From: Candidatus Mediterraneibacter stercoripullorum | GTDB lineage: Bacteria > Bacillota > Clostridia > Lachnospirales > Lachnospiraceae | Reading direction: 5' to 3' | Assembly: GCA_019115765.1 (NCBI GenBank) | Contig: DXCZ01000018.1 | Span: 1-43,591 of the forward strand | DNA length: 43,591 nucleotides | Shown: in pieces, positions 43,568 to 43,591 of the stretch | Layout: every line of letters begins with the position of its first letter | How positions within the stretch are numbered: the stretch's first letter is position 1 | The notes under the pieces: model-generated | The model's database searches: none | Told to the model about the DNA's origin: nothing | What the model saw: only the letters and a program-made list of their open reading frames with translations | Position numbers and translations under genes: made by a program

Positions 43568-43591
43568 GCGCAGGGATTCGGAGATGTATTA
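43568..43591 (+). repeat. Second copy of the leader motif, cut by the window edge
   Basis: The last 24 bases match 26645-26668 at 22 of 24 positions, starting GCGCAGGGATTCGGA. The match runs to the final base, so the element probably continues beyond the window. Confidence 0.7.

Noticed and set aside
43466-43591. GCCACTG on the minus strand within hairpin C, recalling the cobalamin riboswitch box
   Set aside because: The other conserved cobalamin elements are absent and no gene follows in that orientation within range; the word is explained by the hairpin stem and loop.

Overview
The window looks like a chromosomal segment of a gut Lachnospiraceae (Clostridium cluster XIVa Firmicute). Base composition is moderate, nearly every start has a purine-rich Shine-Dalgarno, and LacI, AraC, LytTR and GHKL regulators surround ABC-type sugar uptake and intracellular glycoside phosphorylases. 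No rRNA, tRNA, CRISPR, prophage or intact insertion sequence was seen. The first gene is cut by the left edge, and a repeated sequence runs off the right edge.

Left flank (1-5.4 kb): a CARDB-type surface protein with a MacB-like ABC permease, a small conserved protein on the minus strand, a GNAT-like N-terminal domain overlapping a PfoR/PTS-IIC-like membrane protein, and a synthetase-only small (p)ppGpp synthetase.

Centre (5.5-23.9 kb): a beta-mannan / galactoglucomannan oligosaccharide locus. It encodes a GH36 alpha-galactosidase, two tandem LacI regulators, a divergent DUF624 membrane protein, an ABC importer (lipoprotein plus two permeases), a GH130 mannooligosaccharide phosphorylase, a cellobiose/mannobiose 2-epimerase, a GH130 mannosylglucose phosphorylase, an unknown membrane-anchored protein, a CE2-type and a CE17-type acetylesterase, a phosphohexomutase and a GH1 beta-glucosidase. 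The content matches the large mannan locus described in Roseburia intestinalis. The route is import, then removal of acetyl, galactosyl and glucosyl decorations, then stepwise phosphorolysis to mannose-1-P, epimerisation of mannobiose to mannosyl-glucose, phosphorolysis of that, and mutase conversion of the hexose-1-phosphates. An ABC ATPase and an extracellular mannanase are not in the window.

Next (24.3-37 kb): a cytoplasmic GH9 fused in frame to a Nudix hydrolase, a TPR lipoprotein behind a structured leader, an mnmM-hflX-nitroreductase cluster, a LytTR/GHKL two-component pair beside a large domain-permuted, membrane-anchored GH3, and an Rpn-like PD-(D/E)XK protein with tandem repeats.

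Right flank (37.1-43.6 kb): an SDR oxidoreductase, an HD-type (p)ppGpp hydrolase homologue, a broken AraC gene converging on an intact AraC gene through one shared terminator, and a kduI-kduD-TIM-barrel operon for unsaturated uronate catabolism.

The signals I rate highest are the GH9-Nudix fusion with a relic ribosome-binding site, a family of long-stem inverted repeats at operon ends, a 24-nt motif shared by a structured 5' leader and the window's right edge, and the internally deleted AraC gene.
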